Positions 33,104-43,287 are shown, counted from the stretch's first letter. The stretch is DNA of 58,059 nucleotides from Cyclobacteriaceae bacterium (GCA_020436085.1 JAGQYM010000026.1:1-58059), one strand, 5' to 3'. Notes: generated from the letters alone by a model not told the origin. Made by a program: numbers and translations.

Positions 33104-34495
33104 TTACAGGTGAATTACTTCATCATAAGCAGCCGCTGCAGCTTCCATCACCGCCTCACTCATGGTAGGGTGTGGATGCACCGATTTGATGATTTCATGT
33201 CCGGTGGTCTCCAGTTTACGGGCCGACACAACTTCAGCAATCATCTCCGTAACGTTTGCTCCAATGAAGTGCGCACCAAGCCACTCGCCATATTTCGCAT
33301 CAAAGATCACCTTTACAAAACCTTCGGTAGCTCCGGCTGCCTTTGCTTTACCTGATGCACTGAATGGAAACTTACCCACCTTGATCTGATATCCTGCTTT
33401 CTTTGCAGCTTCTTCAGTATAGCCAACTGACGCGATCTCTGGTGAGCAATAAGTACAGCCTGGTAAGTTGTTGTAATCGATCGGATCGGGATTGAGGCCT
33501 GCAATTTTTTCAACGCAAGTGATTCCTTCTGCAGAAGCCACGTGCGCCAAAGCGGGACCTTTTACGATATCACCAATTGCATACACACCTGGTACATTTG
33601 TCTTGTAAAAATCATCCACGATTACACGTCCCTTCTCGGTCTTCACTCCAACCTCCTCCAATCCAATTCCTTCAAGGTTGGTTGAAACACCAACAGCTGA
33701 CAACACCACGTCACATTCGATCTTAATCTCACCAGATGGCGTTTTCACTGTCGCAACACAAGATTTTCCTTTAGTGTCCACACCGGTTACTTCCGAACTA
33801 GTGTGAATCTTAATTCCGGATTTCTTGAATGATTTTTCTAACGCTTTAGACACCTCTTCATCTTCAACGGGAACAATTCTTGGCAAGAACTCTACGATTG
33901 TCACTTCAGTACCAATCGCATTATAGAAATAGGCAAACTCAACTCCGATAGCGCCTGAACCCACTACCAACAATCGCTTTGGCTTCTCCTGAAGTACCAT
34001 GGCCTCCCGGTATCCAATTATTTTCTTACCGTCAATTTTAAGATTGGGCAATTCGCGTGATCGACCACCTGTGGCCACAATGATATGCTTGGCTTCGTAA
34101 TCCACCTTCTTCCCCTTATCATCAGTCACCTCCACTTTACCGCCTTTCTTCAGCTTGCCAAACCCCGCTATATGATCGATCTTGTTTTTCTTAAATAAAA
34201 ACTGAATGCCTTTACTGTTACTATCCGCCACGTTGCGGCTTCTTTTCACCATTGCCTTCAAATCAGCTTCCGCACCTTTTACAGTTATGCCATAATCCTC
34301 TGCATGCTGCATGTATTCGAATACATTCGCACTCTTGAGCAATGCTTTGGTGGGAATACAACCCCAGTTCAAACAGACACCACCCAGTTCGGCCTTCTCT
34401 ACTACGCCCACTTTCATTCCCAATTGAGAAGCGCGAATAGCGGCAACATAACCTCCGGGACCGCTACCAATTACAATCACATCATATTTTGACAT
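33104..34495 (-). CDS. lpdA: Dihydrolipoyl dehydrogenase (E3)
   Basis: 463 residues, standard E3 length. FAD-binding VIGSGPGGYVAAIRAS, redox-active GGVCLNWGCIPTKALLKSA (Cys pair spaced C-x4-C), NAD-binding VVGSGAIGVEFAYFY, the FAD site VPGVYAIGDIVKGPALAHVA and the C-terminal His-Glu motif SVHPHPTMSEA are all intact. It re-oxidises lipoamide in the 2-oxoacid dehydrogenase complexes and the glycine cleavage system. No E1 or E2 gene is adjacent. A likely -7 box lies at 34519-34526 and the terminator at 33077-33099 follows, so it appears monocistronic. Confidence 0.97.
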   Translation of the reverse strand: MSKYDVIVIGSGPGGYVAAIRASQLGMKVGVVEKAELGGVCLNWGCIPTKALLKSANVFEYMQHAEDYGITVKGAEADLKAMVKRSRNVADSNSKGIQFLFKKNKIDHIAGFGKLKKGGKVEVTDDKGKKVDYEAKHIIVATGGRSRELPNLKIDGKKIIGYREAMVLQEKPKRLLVVGSGAIGVEFAYFYNAIGTEVTIVEFLPRIVPVEDEEVSKALEKSFKKSGIKIHTSSEVTGVDTKGKSCVATVKTPSGEIKIECDVVLSAVGVSTNLEGIGLEEVGVKTEKGRVIVDDFYKTNVPGVYAIGDIVKGPALAHVASAEGITCVEKIAGLNPDPIDYNNLPGCTYCSPEIASVGYTEEAAKKAGYQIKVGKFPFSASGKAKAAGATEGFVKVIFDAKYGEWLGAHFIGANVTEMIAEVVSARKLETTGHEIIKSVHPHPTMSEAVMEAAAAAYDEVIHL

Positions 34496-34518
34496 AAGAA
34501 GCTTTTTAAAATTCCGCT

Positions 34519-34526
34519 CAAAGATA
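34519..34526 (-). promoter_or_regulatory. -7 box of the lpdA promoter
   Basis: TATCTTTG on the minus strand is a full TAnnTTTG match, 24 bases before the lpdA ATG. The expected -33 region reads TTTT rather than TTG. Confidence 0.45.
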
Positions 34527-34605
34527 AAGGCTGAGCACCCAATTGAAAAGACTATACGGCAATTGGTAAGCCCTTATTCAAATGCATTTTTTTGAAAGAA
34601 ATGGC

Positions 34606-34613
34606 TATTTTTG
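34606..34613 (+). promoter_or_regulatory. -7 box of the fabG promoter
   Basis: TATTTTTG matches TAnnTTTG and lies 32 bases before the fabG ATG. No well-spaced TTG precedes it. The divergent lpdA box is 80 bases away. Confidence 0.4.
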
Positions 34614-34644
34614 ATCGATTACCCAACAAATCAACCTACTGACA

Positions 34645-35391
34645 ATGAAACTACTGGAAGGAAAAAATGCACTGATCACGGGTGCTTCAAAAGGAATCGG
34701 AAGGGCCATAGCGCTACAGTATGCAAGCCATGGTGCCAATGTGGCATTTACTTACCTCTCCAGTGTGGAACAAGGCCAGGCACTTGAAAAGGAACTTCAG
34801 GGCAAGGGAGTGAAAGCGAAAGGTTATCGTTCCGATGCCTCCGACTTCGCCCAGGCCGACAAACTTATTAATGATGTCGTGGCAGACTTCGGATCCTTGG
34901 ATATCCTGATCAACAATGCGGGCATCACATTGGACAATCTTTTGCTTCGCATGACCGAGGAAATGTGGGACAAGATCATGCAAGTGAATTTGAAGTCGTG
35001 CTTCAATACCGTGAAAGCTGCAGCCCGCCCCATGATGAAACAAAAGGGAGGATCAATAATCAATATGACTTCCGTTGTTGGCTTAAAAGGCAATGCCGGT
35101 CAGGCCAACTATGCGGCATCCAAAGCCGGCATTATAGGGTTCACCAAGTCCATTGCGCTTGAACTCGGTTCCAGAGGCATTCGCTCTAACGCCATCGCTC
35201 CAGGATTCATTGAAACTGAGATGACCGCAAAACTTGATGAAAAAACAGTGCAGAGCTGGAGAGACGCCATCCCGCTGAAACGTGGCGGACAACCCGATGA
35301 TGTAGCTAATGCATGCGTATTTCTGGGGTCAGACCTATCATCCTACATGACCGGACAGGTGCTTCAGGTGGATGGTGGAATGCTAACCTAG
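34645..35391 (+). CDS. fabG: 3-oxoacyl-[acyl-carrier-protein] reductase
   Basis: 248 residues, standard short-chain dehydrogenase. Cofactor motif ALITGASKGIGRAIAL, the NNAG motif (ILINNAGITLDNLLLRM), catalytic Ser in IINMTSVVGLKGNAGQ, Tyr-Lys in NYAASKAGIIGFTKSIA, and IAPGFIETEMT and the GQVLQVDGGM ending. NAGITRD/NAGITLDNL and the KGNAGQANYAASKAG segment are characteristic of FabG rather than of other SDRs. It reduces 3-oxoacyl-ACP with NADPH in fatty-acid elongation. The dinB-like gene follows after four bases. Confidence 0.92.
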   Translation: MKLLEGKNALITGASKGIGRAIALQYASHGANVAFTYLSSVEQGQALEKELQGKGVKAKGYRSDASDFAQADKLINDVVADFGSLDILINNAGITLDNLLLRMTEEMWDKIMQVNLKSCFNTVKAAARPMMKQKGGSIINMTSVVGLKGNAGQANYAASKAGIIGFTKSIALELGSRGIRSNAIAPGFIETEMTAKLDEKTVQSWRDAIPLKRGGQPDDVANACVFLGSDLSSYMTGQVLQVDGGMLT

Positions 35392-35395
35392 AGAG

Positions 35396-35839
35396 ATGAG
35401 TGAAGTTGATTTTATCATTCAGTCGGTAAAAGACAGCTACGATGGTCAAGCCTGGCATGGACCTAATATCATGTCCATCCTTGATAAAATCCCGGAAAAT
35501 CAATCCGGAACTCGCATTGGATCGGGTCATTCGATTGCAGAATTAGTGCTTCACATGACAGCCTGGAGAAACTTCGTAATTCAAAAACTTGAGGGCAATG
35601 ACAGCTACGATGTTTCGAATGAGGAAAATTTCCCCAGACCAGGAGACTGGGAAAATACATTGAAAATTTTGAGAGAAAGTCAGTTCAAATTGATAGAGGC
35701 AATCGAAAAGTTCGGGGCGAAAAAGCTGGATCAAACGGTTGCGGGTAGAAAATACACTTTTAGAAAATTACTTCATGGCATAGTCGATCACGACCTGTAT
35801 CATTTGGGTCAGATTGTGATGATTACCAAACAGTTCTGA
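35396..35839 (+). CDS. DinB-superfamily four-helix protein
   Basis: 147 residues. The metal-ligand His triad of the DinB/YfiT fold is present: His in ELVLHMTAWR and two in LLHGIVDHDLYHLGQI. TWRNFV- and HDLYHLGQI-type segments are typical of DinB_2 proteins. Related enzymes include mycothiol- and bacillithiol-dependent transferases, but most members are uncharacterised and the substrate here cannot be read from the sequence. It is coupled to fabG (four-base gap). Confidence 0.8.
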   Translation: MSEVDFIIQSVKDSYDGQAWHGPNIMSILDKIPENQSGTRIGSGHSIAELVLHMTAWRNFVIQKLEGNDSYDVSNEENFPRPGDWENTLKILRESQFKLIEAIEKFGAKKLDQTVAGRKYTFRKLLHGIVDHDLYHLGQIVMITKQF

Positions 35840-35915
35840 GTCCATCCTAACGTTTATTAGTCACTCCGTTTTTCCCTACCACAAATTGCGTGGTTAAAAA
35901 ATTTTAACAAAGTTT

Positions 35916-35946
35916 TTGGAAACTCTACTAAGTTAGTATACGTTTG
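35916..35946 (+). promoter_or_regulatory. Promoter of the SAM riboswitch - metYX - hom operon
   Basis: TTG at 35916-35918, a 20-base gap and TACGTTTG at 35939-35946, a full TAnnTTTG match. Transcription would start about 35951, some 33 bases before the riboswitch P1 stem. Confidence 0.75.
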
Positions 35947-35983
35947 TGTCATCATAGTCGAGCAAGCAGTGTCTGCTTAATCG

Positions 35984-36090
35984 ATTTATAAAGAAGCGCT
36001 GAGAGACAGGCTCTAAGAAGCGCTAGCAACCTGTTCAGAAGAACAAGGTGCTAATTCCTGATCCCGGCAAATGCCGAGGAGAATATAAAA
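35984..36090 (+). ncRNA. SAM-I (S-box) riboswitch
   Basis: Conserved core elements appear in order: P1 arm TTATA (35986-35990) closing with TATAA (36084-36088); P2 built on AGCGCT (35995-36000 and 36019-36024) around GAGAGACAGGCTCT; GCAACC (about 36026) followed by a P3 hairpin CCTGTTC-AGAA-GAACAAGG; then GGTGCTAATTCC (36048-36059), which is the S-box signature; and a P4 hairpin CGGCAAATGCCG. It senses S-adenosylmethionine. The downstream genes make homocysteine precursors, which fits feedback control. Confidence 0.92.
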
Positions 36091-36101
36091 CGATAGGTAA
36101 A

Positions 36102-36248
36102 ATGAAAAACCAAATTTCAAACACCAACACACACAGAGGAGAAAAATCAGTTTCTCTCGTAGCTCGTACATCCAATTCTTTCATTCAGTTTGCACAAGCC
36201 TGCGCAGCATGTATTTGTTGTATGTGGGCGTGTTGTTGCTGCTGTTAA
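36102..36248 (+). CDS. Polycysteine leader peptide, 48 residues
   Basis: An ATG lying 11 bases after the riboswitch opens a 48-codon ORF that begins MKNQISNTNTHRGEK and ends QACAACICCMWACCCCC: nine of the last 17 codons are Cys and the final five are consecutive (TGT TGT TGC TGC TGT TAA). No signal peptide or metal-protein fold is apparent. It lies between the riboswitch and metY and is followed at once by inverted repeats (36249-36321). This is the layout of a translated leader where ribosomes stall when Cys-tRNA is low; polycysteine leaders of this kind are known from mycobacteria. It could instead be a small metal-binding peptide. A longer in-frame start at 36048 lies inside the riboswitch and is unlikely. 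Confidence 0.7.
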   Translation: MKNQISNTNTHRGEKSVSLVARTSNSFIQFAQACAACICCMWACCCCC

Positions 36249-36321
36249 GGAACTCAAGACCATTTACGCAGTAACACCAAGGCTCTGACAAGTCCTGTCA
36301 CTGCTGTATTCTCCCAGTTCC
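36249..36321 (+). promoter_or_regulatory. Competing hairpins between the leader peptide and metY
   Basis: GGAACT (36249-36254) pairs with AGTTCC (36316-36321). Inside, GCAGTAAC (36268-36275) pairs with GTCACTGC (36297-36304) with one mismatch. TGACA (36286-36290) pairs with TGTCA (36296-36300). The last two share bases 36297-36300 and exclude each other. The structure begins immediately after the leader's stop codon, so a ribosome stalled in the Cys run would cover the first arm. No U-run follows, so control would be of translation or a Rho-type step rather than intrinsic termination. Confidence 0.5.
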
Positions 36322-36337
36322 ATTTTCCTCAAAAAGA

Positions 36338-37689
<1,352 letters not shown>

Positions 37690-38730
37690 ATGAAAGTGCA
37701 GCAACATACCTTTCATTACAATCAAAACTTCAATCTGGAAGCGGGCGGATCACTGCCCGGCTTCCGATTGCAGTACTCGACTTTGGGGAAACTCAATGAG
37801 GACAAGTCAAATGTAGTGTGGGTGTGCCATGCACTTACAGGCAGCTCAGATTTTGTCGATTGGTGGGGTGAGCTCTTTTCTGATCAGGGTGTATTCAGTC
37901 CGGACGAATATTTTATCATATGTGCAAACACATTGGGAAGTTGCTATGGGTCCACTGGGCCTTTGGAAATCAATAGTTCAACTGATCAGCCTTACTTTCA
38001 TGATTTTCCCCTGCTAACCAATCATGATGCAGTGCGGGCCTTTGATCTTTTGCGGCAACATCTTGAGTTTGAAAAAATCCATACGTTGATCGGTGGATCT
38101 TTGGGTGGTCAACAGGCGCTAGAGTGGGCTGTCTATAATCCCGCAGCATTTCAATTCCTGATTCCTGTCGCGTGCAATGCAAAGCACTCCTCCTGGGGAA
38201 TCGCTATCAATGAGTCCCAAAGGATGGCAATTGAAGCCGATGCTACCTGGAAGAATAGAGATGCTGACGCAGGAGCCGCAGGACTTGCCGCTGCCCGGGC
38301 TACAGCGATGGTAAGTTTCCGATCTTACGATGCCTACAAGTCGCAGGATGATGAGGACTTGCAAAGACTTGATCATTACAGCGCGTCATCTTATCAACAG
38401 TATCAGGGAGAAAAACTGGTCAACAGATTTAATGCGTTTAGTTTTTGGACTTTGTCCAAGATGATGGACAATCACAATGTAGGTCGCAATAGAAATGGAA
38501 TAGAGGCAGCGCTTGCGAGAATTCAATCGGCCACTTTGGTTATTGGAATTGATAGCGATGTGCTGTTCCCGATTTCGGAACAGCAAGAAATCAGCCGACT
38601 TATACCAGGCTCGCAACTGGAGATTGTGACCTCACCGTTTGGTCACGATGGTTTTTTAATCGAAACCAAGAAATTGAATGTGATCATTCGCGAATTCTTA
38701 ATTGAACAGTCAAAATATATTTTACAATGA
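37690..38730 (+). CDS. metX: Homoserine O-acetyltransferase
   Basis: 346 residues, alpha/beta hydrolase fold. The nucleophile Ser lies in LIGGSLGGQQALEWA, the catalytic Asp in VIGIDSDVLFPISEQQ and His in FGHDGFLIE. VWVCHALTGSSDFVDWW, ANTLGSCYGSTGP and IEADATWKN are family signatures. It makes O-acetylhomoserine from homoserine and acetyl-CoA, the substrate of MetY. Acyl specificity (acetyl versus succinyl) cannot be fixed by eye; pairing with MetY favours acetyl. The ATG directly follows the metY TAA, and the 3' end overlaps hom by four bases. Confidence 0.95.
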   Translation: MKVQQHTFHYNQNFNLEAGGSLPGFRLQYSTLGKLNEDKSNVVWVCHALTGSSDFVDWWGELFSDQGVFSPDEYFIICANTLGSCYGSTGPLEINSSTDQPYFHDFPLLTNHDAVRAFDLLRQHLEFEKIHTLIGGSLGGQQALEWAVYNPAAFQFLIPVACNAKHSSWGIAINESQRMAIEADATWKNRDADAGAAGLAAARATAMVSFRSYDAYKSQDDEDLQRLDHYSASSYQQYQGEKLVNRFNAFSFWTLSKMMDNHNVGRNRNGIEAALARIQSATLVIGIDSDVLFPISEQQEISRLIPGSQLEIVTSPFGHDGFLIETKKLNVIIREFLIEQSKYILQ

Positions 38731-39950
38731 GTGGAAAGAAGAAGATTGGGTTGTTTGGCCTGGGTTGTGTAGGGCAAGGATTTTATAGTTTACTAACACA
38801 AGCGAACGCAAATCTTGAGATCAAAAAAATTGTCGTCAAAAATCCCAACAAGCAGAGATCCGTTGATCAATCTCTTTTGAGTGTCTCACCGGAAGACATT
38901 CTTAATGACCCAGAAATCGATATTGTTGTTGAGCTTATTGACGATTCAAAGTTTGCATTTGAGCTTCTGAAAAAATCTTTGGAAAAGAAAAAGCCTCTGG
39001 TCACCGCGAACAAAAAAATGCTTGCGGAGCATCTTGAAGAGATATTTTGGCTTCAAAAGAGATACAACACGCCTGTGCTTTACGAGGGTGCTGTTTGTGG
39101 AAGCATTCCCATCATTCGCAACCTTGAAAAACACTACGCCTTTGACGAGCTTCATCGGGTGGAAGGAATTTTCAATGGATCCACCAACTACATTCTCACC
39201 AAAATGATCGAAGAGAAAAAAGATTTCGCTTCAGTTTTGGCAGAGGCACAACGCTTGGGGTTCGCTGAATCAGATCCAACATTAGATGTAAAGGGATTTG
39301 ATCCAAAGTTTAAACTGGCGATCACCATGGCGCATGCCTTCGGTATTTTTATTCACCCTAATCAGATTGTAAACATAGGCGTTGATAAAATTACCGAGCA
39401 CGACATCCGGTACGCACGTCAGCAAGGCTGCACAATCAAATTAATTGCGAAAGCCGAAAGGGTCGGAGATCAAATCGTTGGGTTTGTTGCACCACAATTT
39501 GTCCCGCTGGAGAGCTCACTTGCCAACATCAAGAATGAGTATAATGCGGTCAGTGTTACCGGAGCATCCACGGGCCTTCAATTTCTGGCAGGCAAAGGGG
39601 CGGGTAGCTTACCGACAGGGCTGGTAGTGCTGAGTGATGTCGTTGCCATATCCCAGGGTGATTTGTACTCCTACGAAAAGGTCAGACATGCTGACAACCT
39701 TTCCTTTGCCAATGAAGGCCTGATCAACATTTGTGTGAGCTTTCGTGAGGGAGAAGGCATAAGGCCAGCCGACTTTGTCGAATTTATCGGAGGCTACCAG
39801 GCTGGTGCATTTCAATCGCTAAATGGCTGGGTAAGCCTCAAAAAACTTAGTAATTGGTCTGATCGTGACAGTTTGTCCATCATTTTTAATACAGGCGTCA
39901 ACTACAAAACAACTCGAAGCGAAAAAAAGCAGGAATTGACCCTGGTTTAG
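38727..39950 (+). CDS. hom: Homoserine dehydrogenase
   Basis: 407 residues. NAD(P)-binding IGLFGLGCVGQGFYSLL, the catalytic region PLVTANKKMLAEH, GAVCGSIPIIRNLE, and GIFNGSTNYILTKM followed by AEAQRLGFAESDPTLDVKGFDPKFKL are all conserved, including the catalytic Lys in the last segment. A C-terminal ACT-like regulatory region may be present but is weak. It reduces aspartate semialdehyde to homoserine. It is a stand-alone enzyme rather than the aspartokinase fusion common in gamma-proteobacteria. Its place after metY-metX puts the whole homoserine-to-homocysteine route under one leader. Confidence 0.95.
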   Translation: MSGKKKIGLFGLGCVGQGFYSLLTQANANLEIKKIVVKNPNKQRSVDQSLLSVSPEDILNDPEIDIVVELIDDSKFAFELLKKSLEKKKPLVTANKKMLAEHLEEIFWLQKRYNTPVLYEGAVCGSIPIIRNLEKHYAFDELHRVEGIFNGSTNYILTKMIEEKKDFASVLAEAQRLGFAESDPTLDVKGFDPKFKLAITMAHAFGIFIHPNQIVNIGVDKITEHDIRYARQQGCTIKLIAKAERVGDQIVGFVAPQFVPLESSLANIKNEYNAVSVTGASTGLQFLAGKGAGSLPTGLVVLSDVVAISQGDLYSYEKVRHADNLSFANEGLINICVSFREGEGIRPADFVEFIGGYQAGAFQSLNGWVSLKKLSNWSDRDSLSIIFNTGVNYKTTRSEKKQELTLV

Positions 39951-39984
39951 TGAACTAAGCCGCAAACGCTGGGTTATATCTGTA

Positions 39985-40016
39985 GTGCAAATTTTATTTA
40001 GGCTGCACCCTTTTTT
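39985..40016 (+). terminator. Possible terminator after hom
   Basis: GTGCA (39985-39989) and TGCAC (40004-40008) form a 5-bp stem with a 14-base AT-rich loop, followed by CCTTTTTT. It is weak but suitably placed 35 bases after the hom stop. Confidence 0.35.
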
Positions 40017-40029
40017 AGGGTTCTCTCGA

Positions 40030-40037
40030 TATATTTG
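40030..40037 (+). promoter_or_regulatory. -7 box of the nqrF promoter
   Basis: TATATTTG is a full TAnnTTTG match, 24 bases before the ATG at 40061. The final G begins an in-frame GTG, so that GTG would lie outside the transcript and the ATG is preferred. No TTG lies at the expected distance. Confidence 0.45.
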
Positions 40038-40060
40038 TGCTGACTAAAAACAGGGTTTTC

Positions 40061-41353
40061 ATGTTGATATTTACCTCCATCACGGCTTTTACCATCGTTA
40101 TTCTTATACTGGTTTTTGTGCTTCTTTTTGCTCAAAAACGACTCGTACAGTCAGGACCAGTAAAAATCCTCATCAACGGGGAAAAGACATTAACGGTGAG
40201 TGCCGGAGGGACGCTGCTTTCAACCCTTGCGAACGAAAAAATATTTTTGCCATCGGCCTGTGGCGGTGGTGGAACCTGCGCTATGTGCAAATGTGTGGTT
40301 GAGTCAGGAGCCGGAGATGTATTGCCAACAGAAGTAGGTCATCTAAACCGAAAAGAAAGAAAAGAAAATGTACGTCTGGGCTGCCAGGTGAAGGTGAAAC
40401 AAGACCTGAACATTCGAATTCCGGAGGAGATTTTTGGAATCAAGAAATGGGAATGTGAAGTGGTGTCAAATTATAACGTTTCCACTTTTATTAAAGAGTT
40501 TGTAGTGAAGCTGCCTCCAGGCGAAACCCTGAAATTTGAAGCGGGTGGATATATTCAGATTGATGTACCTCCCGTAGAAGTTGACTACAAGACGATTGAC
40601 ATCACCCCTCACCCGGAGTTAGGTCATAAGGATGATGTATTCCAGGGCGACTGGGACAAGTTCAAGCTGTGGGATCTGAAGATGAAGAACGATGAACCTA
40701 TCTTCCGCGCCTACTCCATGGCTAACCACCCTGCAGAAGGAAACATCGTGATGCTGAATATTCGTGTGGCCACTCCTCCATTTGACAGAGCCAACAATCG
40801 CTGGATGGATGTGAATCCTGGAATTTGTTCGTCCTATATATTCTCAAGGAAGCCTGGCGACAAAGTAACAATTTCTGGCCCTTACGGTGAGTTCCACATC
40901 AATCCTACGCAGCGTGAAATGATTTACATTGGCGGTGGTGCTGGTATGGCTCCTTTGCGTGCCCAGATTTTCCATCTGTTCCATACAGAGAAAACCAACC
41001 GCAAGGTTTCTTACTGGTATGGTGGACGTTCCAAGAAAGAACTTTTCTACACCGACCATTTCAGAAATATTGAAAAAGACTTCCCGAACTTTAATTTTTA
41101 CATCGGGCTATCAGAACCCCTGCCGGAAGACAACTGGAAAGTAAAAAAGTCGCTTGATGATAGGGAAGGTGATGGCTACGTTGGTTTCATTCACTCGTGC
41201 CTTTACGACAATTACCTCAAAGATCATCCGGCACCAGAAGATGTTGAGTACTATTTGTGTGGCCCTCCTTTGATGAATGCTGCCGTTCTCAAGATGTTGG
41301 ATGACTTGGGTATACCCAAGGAGAACATCCGATTCGATGACTTCGGAGGCTAG
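40061..41353 (+). CDS. nqrF: Na+-translocating NADH:quinone reductase, subunit F
   Basis: 430 residues from the ATG at 40061 ([25 protein letters not shown]), which aligns with the N-terminal helix of known NqrF; the longer GTG start at 40037 overlaps the promoter box. The 2Fe-2S cluster is in [16 protein letters not shown] with the last Cys in [17 protein letters not shown]-binding segments are [46 protein letters not shown] and [13 protein letters not shown], and the conserved ending is RFDDFGG. It accepts electrons from NADH for the Nqr sodium pump. The other five nqr subunits are not in the flanks, so nqrF is separated here. Confidence 0.95.
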   Translation: MLIFTSITAFTIVILILVFVLLFAQKRLVQSGPVKILINGEKTLTVSAGGTLLSTLANEKIFLPSACGGGGTCAMCKCVVESGAGDVLPTEVGHLNRKERKENVRLGCQVKVKQDLNIRIPEEIFGIKKWECEVVSNYNVSTFIKEFVVKLPPGETLKFEAGGYIQIDVPPVEVDYKTIDITPHPELGHKDDVFQGDWDKFKLWDLKMKNDEPIFRAYSMANHPAEGNIVMLNIRVATPPFDRANNRWMDVNPGICSSYIFSRKPGDKVTISGPYGEFHINPTQREMIYIGGGAGMAPLRAQIFHLFHTEKTNRKVSYWYGGRSKKELFYTDHFRNIEKDFPNFNFYIGLSEPLPEDNWKVKKSLDDREGDGYVGFIHSCLYDNYLKDHPAPEDVEYYLCGPPLMNAAVLKMLDDLGIPKENIRFDDFGG

Positions 41354-41493
41354 ACTACAAAAACCTCAAGAATCCTAAACGTAAGGGTTGCTTTTCAAAC
41401 GTTTGCGGAAAAAATATGCCTTTTAAGGCTTATTTTCTTCTCACTTCTACGTGTTGACCGGAGCTCTTTTAGTAATATCGTGTTGCTTTGGTT

Positions 41494-42039
41494 ATGAAAA
41501 AGCTCATCTCGATACTACTCCTGACAGTTTTTGCCTTCAATATCGGAGGTTATTACCTCGCATTTAAGGCGCTGCAGGTAACTGCTCATCAGGAGTTGAT
41601 TGAGAAAATCAATAATGAAGAATACAGCGAAGAACTAACGGTTGAACTGAAAGTGCCACTGGCATTGCCTTACTCTACTACGCCATCATCAGAATACAAA
41701 AGGGTAAATGGGCGCTTTGAATATGAAGGTGATGTGTATAAGCTGGTGAAACAGAGGCTGCAAAATGACACGCTTTATGTTGTGTGCATCAAAGACCATG
41801 AGGAGAAAAAGCTGATCAACGATTTTAAAGAATACGCTCAAAAAGCGCAGGACACCGGATCGAATTCAAAGAAAGAATCCGGCACGTCCAGCAAACAAAT
41901 CATTAAGGATTATTTTGGTAATGGCATCCAGCTACCCAATGATCGTTGGATTGTTTCAACTGCCAAATACTTTTTTGCCAATTCAGCAAAGCAAGTTACA
42001 CTCTTGAGGGATGTTCCTACTCCCCCGCCTCAAGCGTAA
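41494..42039 (+). CDS. Membrane-anchored or secreted protein of unknown function
   Basis: 181 residues from the ATG at 41494 (MKKLISILLLTVFAFNIGGYYLAFKALQ); a TTG two codons earlier is less likely. The N-terminal helix is followed by a charged segment (AHQELIEKINNEEYSEELTVELKVPLALPY) and a beta-rich part (YKRVNGRFEYEGDVYKLVKQRLQNDTLYVVCI). The linker SNSKKESGTSSKQ is low complexity. I recall similar small proteins in Bacteroidota next to transporters or receptors, none with an assigned role. An outer-membrane protein gene follows after 106 bases. Confidence 0.65.
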   Translation: MKKLISILLLTVFAFNIGGYYLAFKALQVTAHQELIEKINNEEYSEELTVELKVPLALPYSTTPSSEYKRVNGRFEYEGDVYKLVKQRLQNDTLYVVCIKDHEEKKLINDFKEYAQKAQDTGSNSKKESGTSSKQIIKDYFGNGIQLPNDRWIVSTAKYFFANSAKQVTLLRDVPTPPPQA

Positions 42040-42145
42040 CATAATTCTACATCTCTTTCTCAATTGACCTCTTGATAGGTGTAATGCATCGCCATGCGAT
42101 TCTTTGCACGCGTCAATTATTTCAACACCATCAAAATTTTAAACT

Positions 42146-43213
42146 ATGACACGGTATTTACTATTAGTAATACTATTTGTATCCATAAGCCAATATGCCT
42201 TCTCGCAAGGGTGTATTGCCATCAAAAATATGAGTTGCGGGATTTCATCGTTGGACAATAGTCCGAAGACCTGGCAATTCACTGCCAACTACAGGTATTT
42301 CAGGTCTTATCGCCACTTTTCAGGAACAGAAGAGCATCCTGATCGTGTAGCAAACAACACTGAAGTAATTAATAATGACAATTCACTTATCATTGGCGGA
42401 ACCTATACCATCAACAACCGCTGGACTGTCTCTGCCTCAGTACCCTTTATATACATCGATAGATCATCACTGTATGAGCACGACAGAATTAATCGATATC
42501 ACTCAAGCTCGCATGGACTTGGCGACATTCGACTCATGGGGTATTATTCATCACGGCTATTTAGCGGGAAGTCAAGTGTGATGTATGGACTGGGATTTAA
42601 ACTTCCCACCGGGAACTACAATTTTAAAGATGACTTTCATACCGTTAATGGAATTGAAAGAAGACCGGTAGATCAGTCCATTCAGCCTGGTGATGGCGGA
42701 CTGGGTGTGGTCACTGAGATCAATCTTGGACATCATTTATCTGAACAGTGGACGCTGTATGCCAATGCCCTCTATATGTTCAACTCCAGAAATACCAACG
42801 GAACGCGAACATTCCGCGAGACCCTCAGTCCGATTTTGGCCAACGAGGCAATCATGTCCGCGCCTGATCAGTACATGGTAAGATTGGGGGCTCAGTTCTC
42901 TGTAAAAGGGAAATTGGGGCTTTCGTTGGGAGGAAGAATAGAGGGTATACCTGTTCGTGATGCGATTGGAAAAAGTGACGGATTCAGGAGGCCCGGGTAT
43001 ATAGTGTCTGTAGAGCCCGGGGCCACCTATCAGCATGGCCCACACTCATTCAATGTGAATGTGCCATTTGCCCTTGTGCGTAACCGACAGCAATCGGTAA
43101 CTGATAGAGAGACAGAAATAGCAACCGGCAATCCAAGGCACGGTGATGCAGCATTTGCGGACTATCTGTTGTCACTGACCTATGCCTATAAATTATCGAA
43201 GAAAGTGTTCTAG
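42146..43213 (+). CDS. Outer-membrane beta-barrel protein (transporter-like)
   Basis: 355 residues with a signal peptide (YLLLVILFVSISQYAFSQ). After GCIAIKNMSCG (a possible disulfide near the N-terminus) come barrel strands (WQFTANYRYFRSYRHF; WTVSASVPFIYIDRSSLY; GDIRLMGYYSSRLFSG; YGLGFKLPTGNYNF). The layout resembles the MetA-pathway phenol-degradation family of barrels, whose substrate specificity is unclear. The 3' side carries a strong hairpin at 43236-43261. It may be cotranscribed with 41494-42039; the pair may handle one substrate, but nothing names it. Confidence 0.7.
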   Translation: MTRYLLLVILFVSISQYAFSQGCIAIKNMSCGISSLDNSPKTWQFTANYRYFRSYRHFSGTEEHPDRVANNTEVINNDNSLIIGGTYTINNRWTVSASVPFIYIDRSSLYEHDRINRYHSSSHGLGDIRLMGYYSSRLFSGKSSVMYGLGFKLPTGNYNFKDDFHTVNGIERRPVDQSIQPGDGGLGVVTEINLGHHLSEQWTLYANALYMFNSRNTNGTRTFRETLSPILANEAIMSAPDQYMVRLGAQFSVKGKLGLSLGGRIEGIPVRDAIGKSDGFRRPGYIVSVEPGATYQHGPHSFNVNVPFALVRNRQQSVTDRETEIATGNPRHGDAAFADYLLSLTYAYKLSKKVF

Positions 43214-43235
43214 TTTGTTGTTAAGTAGATGCTAT

Positions 43236-43261
43236 CCTGCCCCGCTCTTTCGCGGGGCAGG
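43236..43261 (+). terminator. Strong GC hairpin after the barrel gene
   Basis: CCTGCCCCGC (43236-43245) and GCGGGGCAGG (43252-43261) form a perfect 10-bp stem with loop TCTTTC. There is no T-run on either strand, so it is either a non-canonical terminator or an mRNA-stabilising hairpin. Confidence 0.45.
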
Positions 43262-43287
43262 CCGCATCAAATTTGAATAAATAGGAG

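Noticed and set aside
36048-36248. Longer 66-codon version of the polycysteine ORF
   Set aside because: Its first 18 codons lie inside the SAM-I riboswitch core, so the ATG at 36102 is the better start.
41396-41405. CAAACGTTTG palindrome and GCCTTTTAAGGC after nqrF
   Set aside because: Both are short, with no T-run or promoter context, and are expected by chance.
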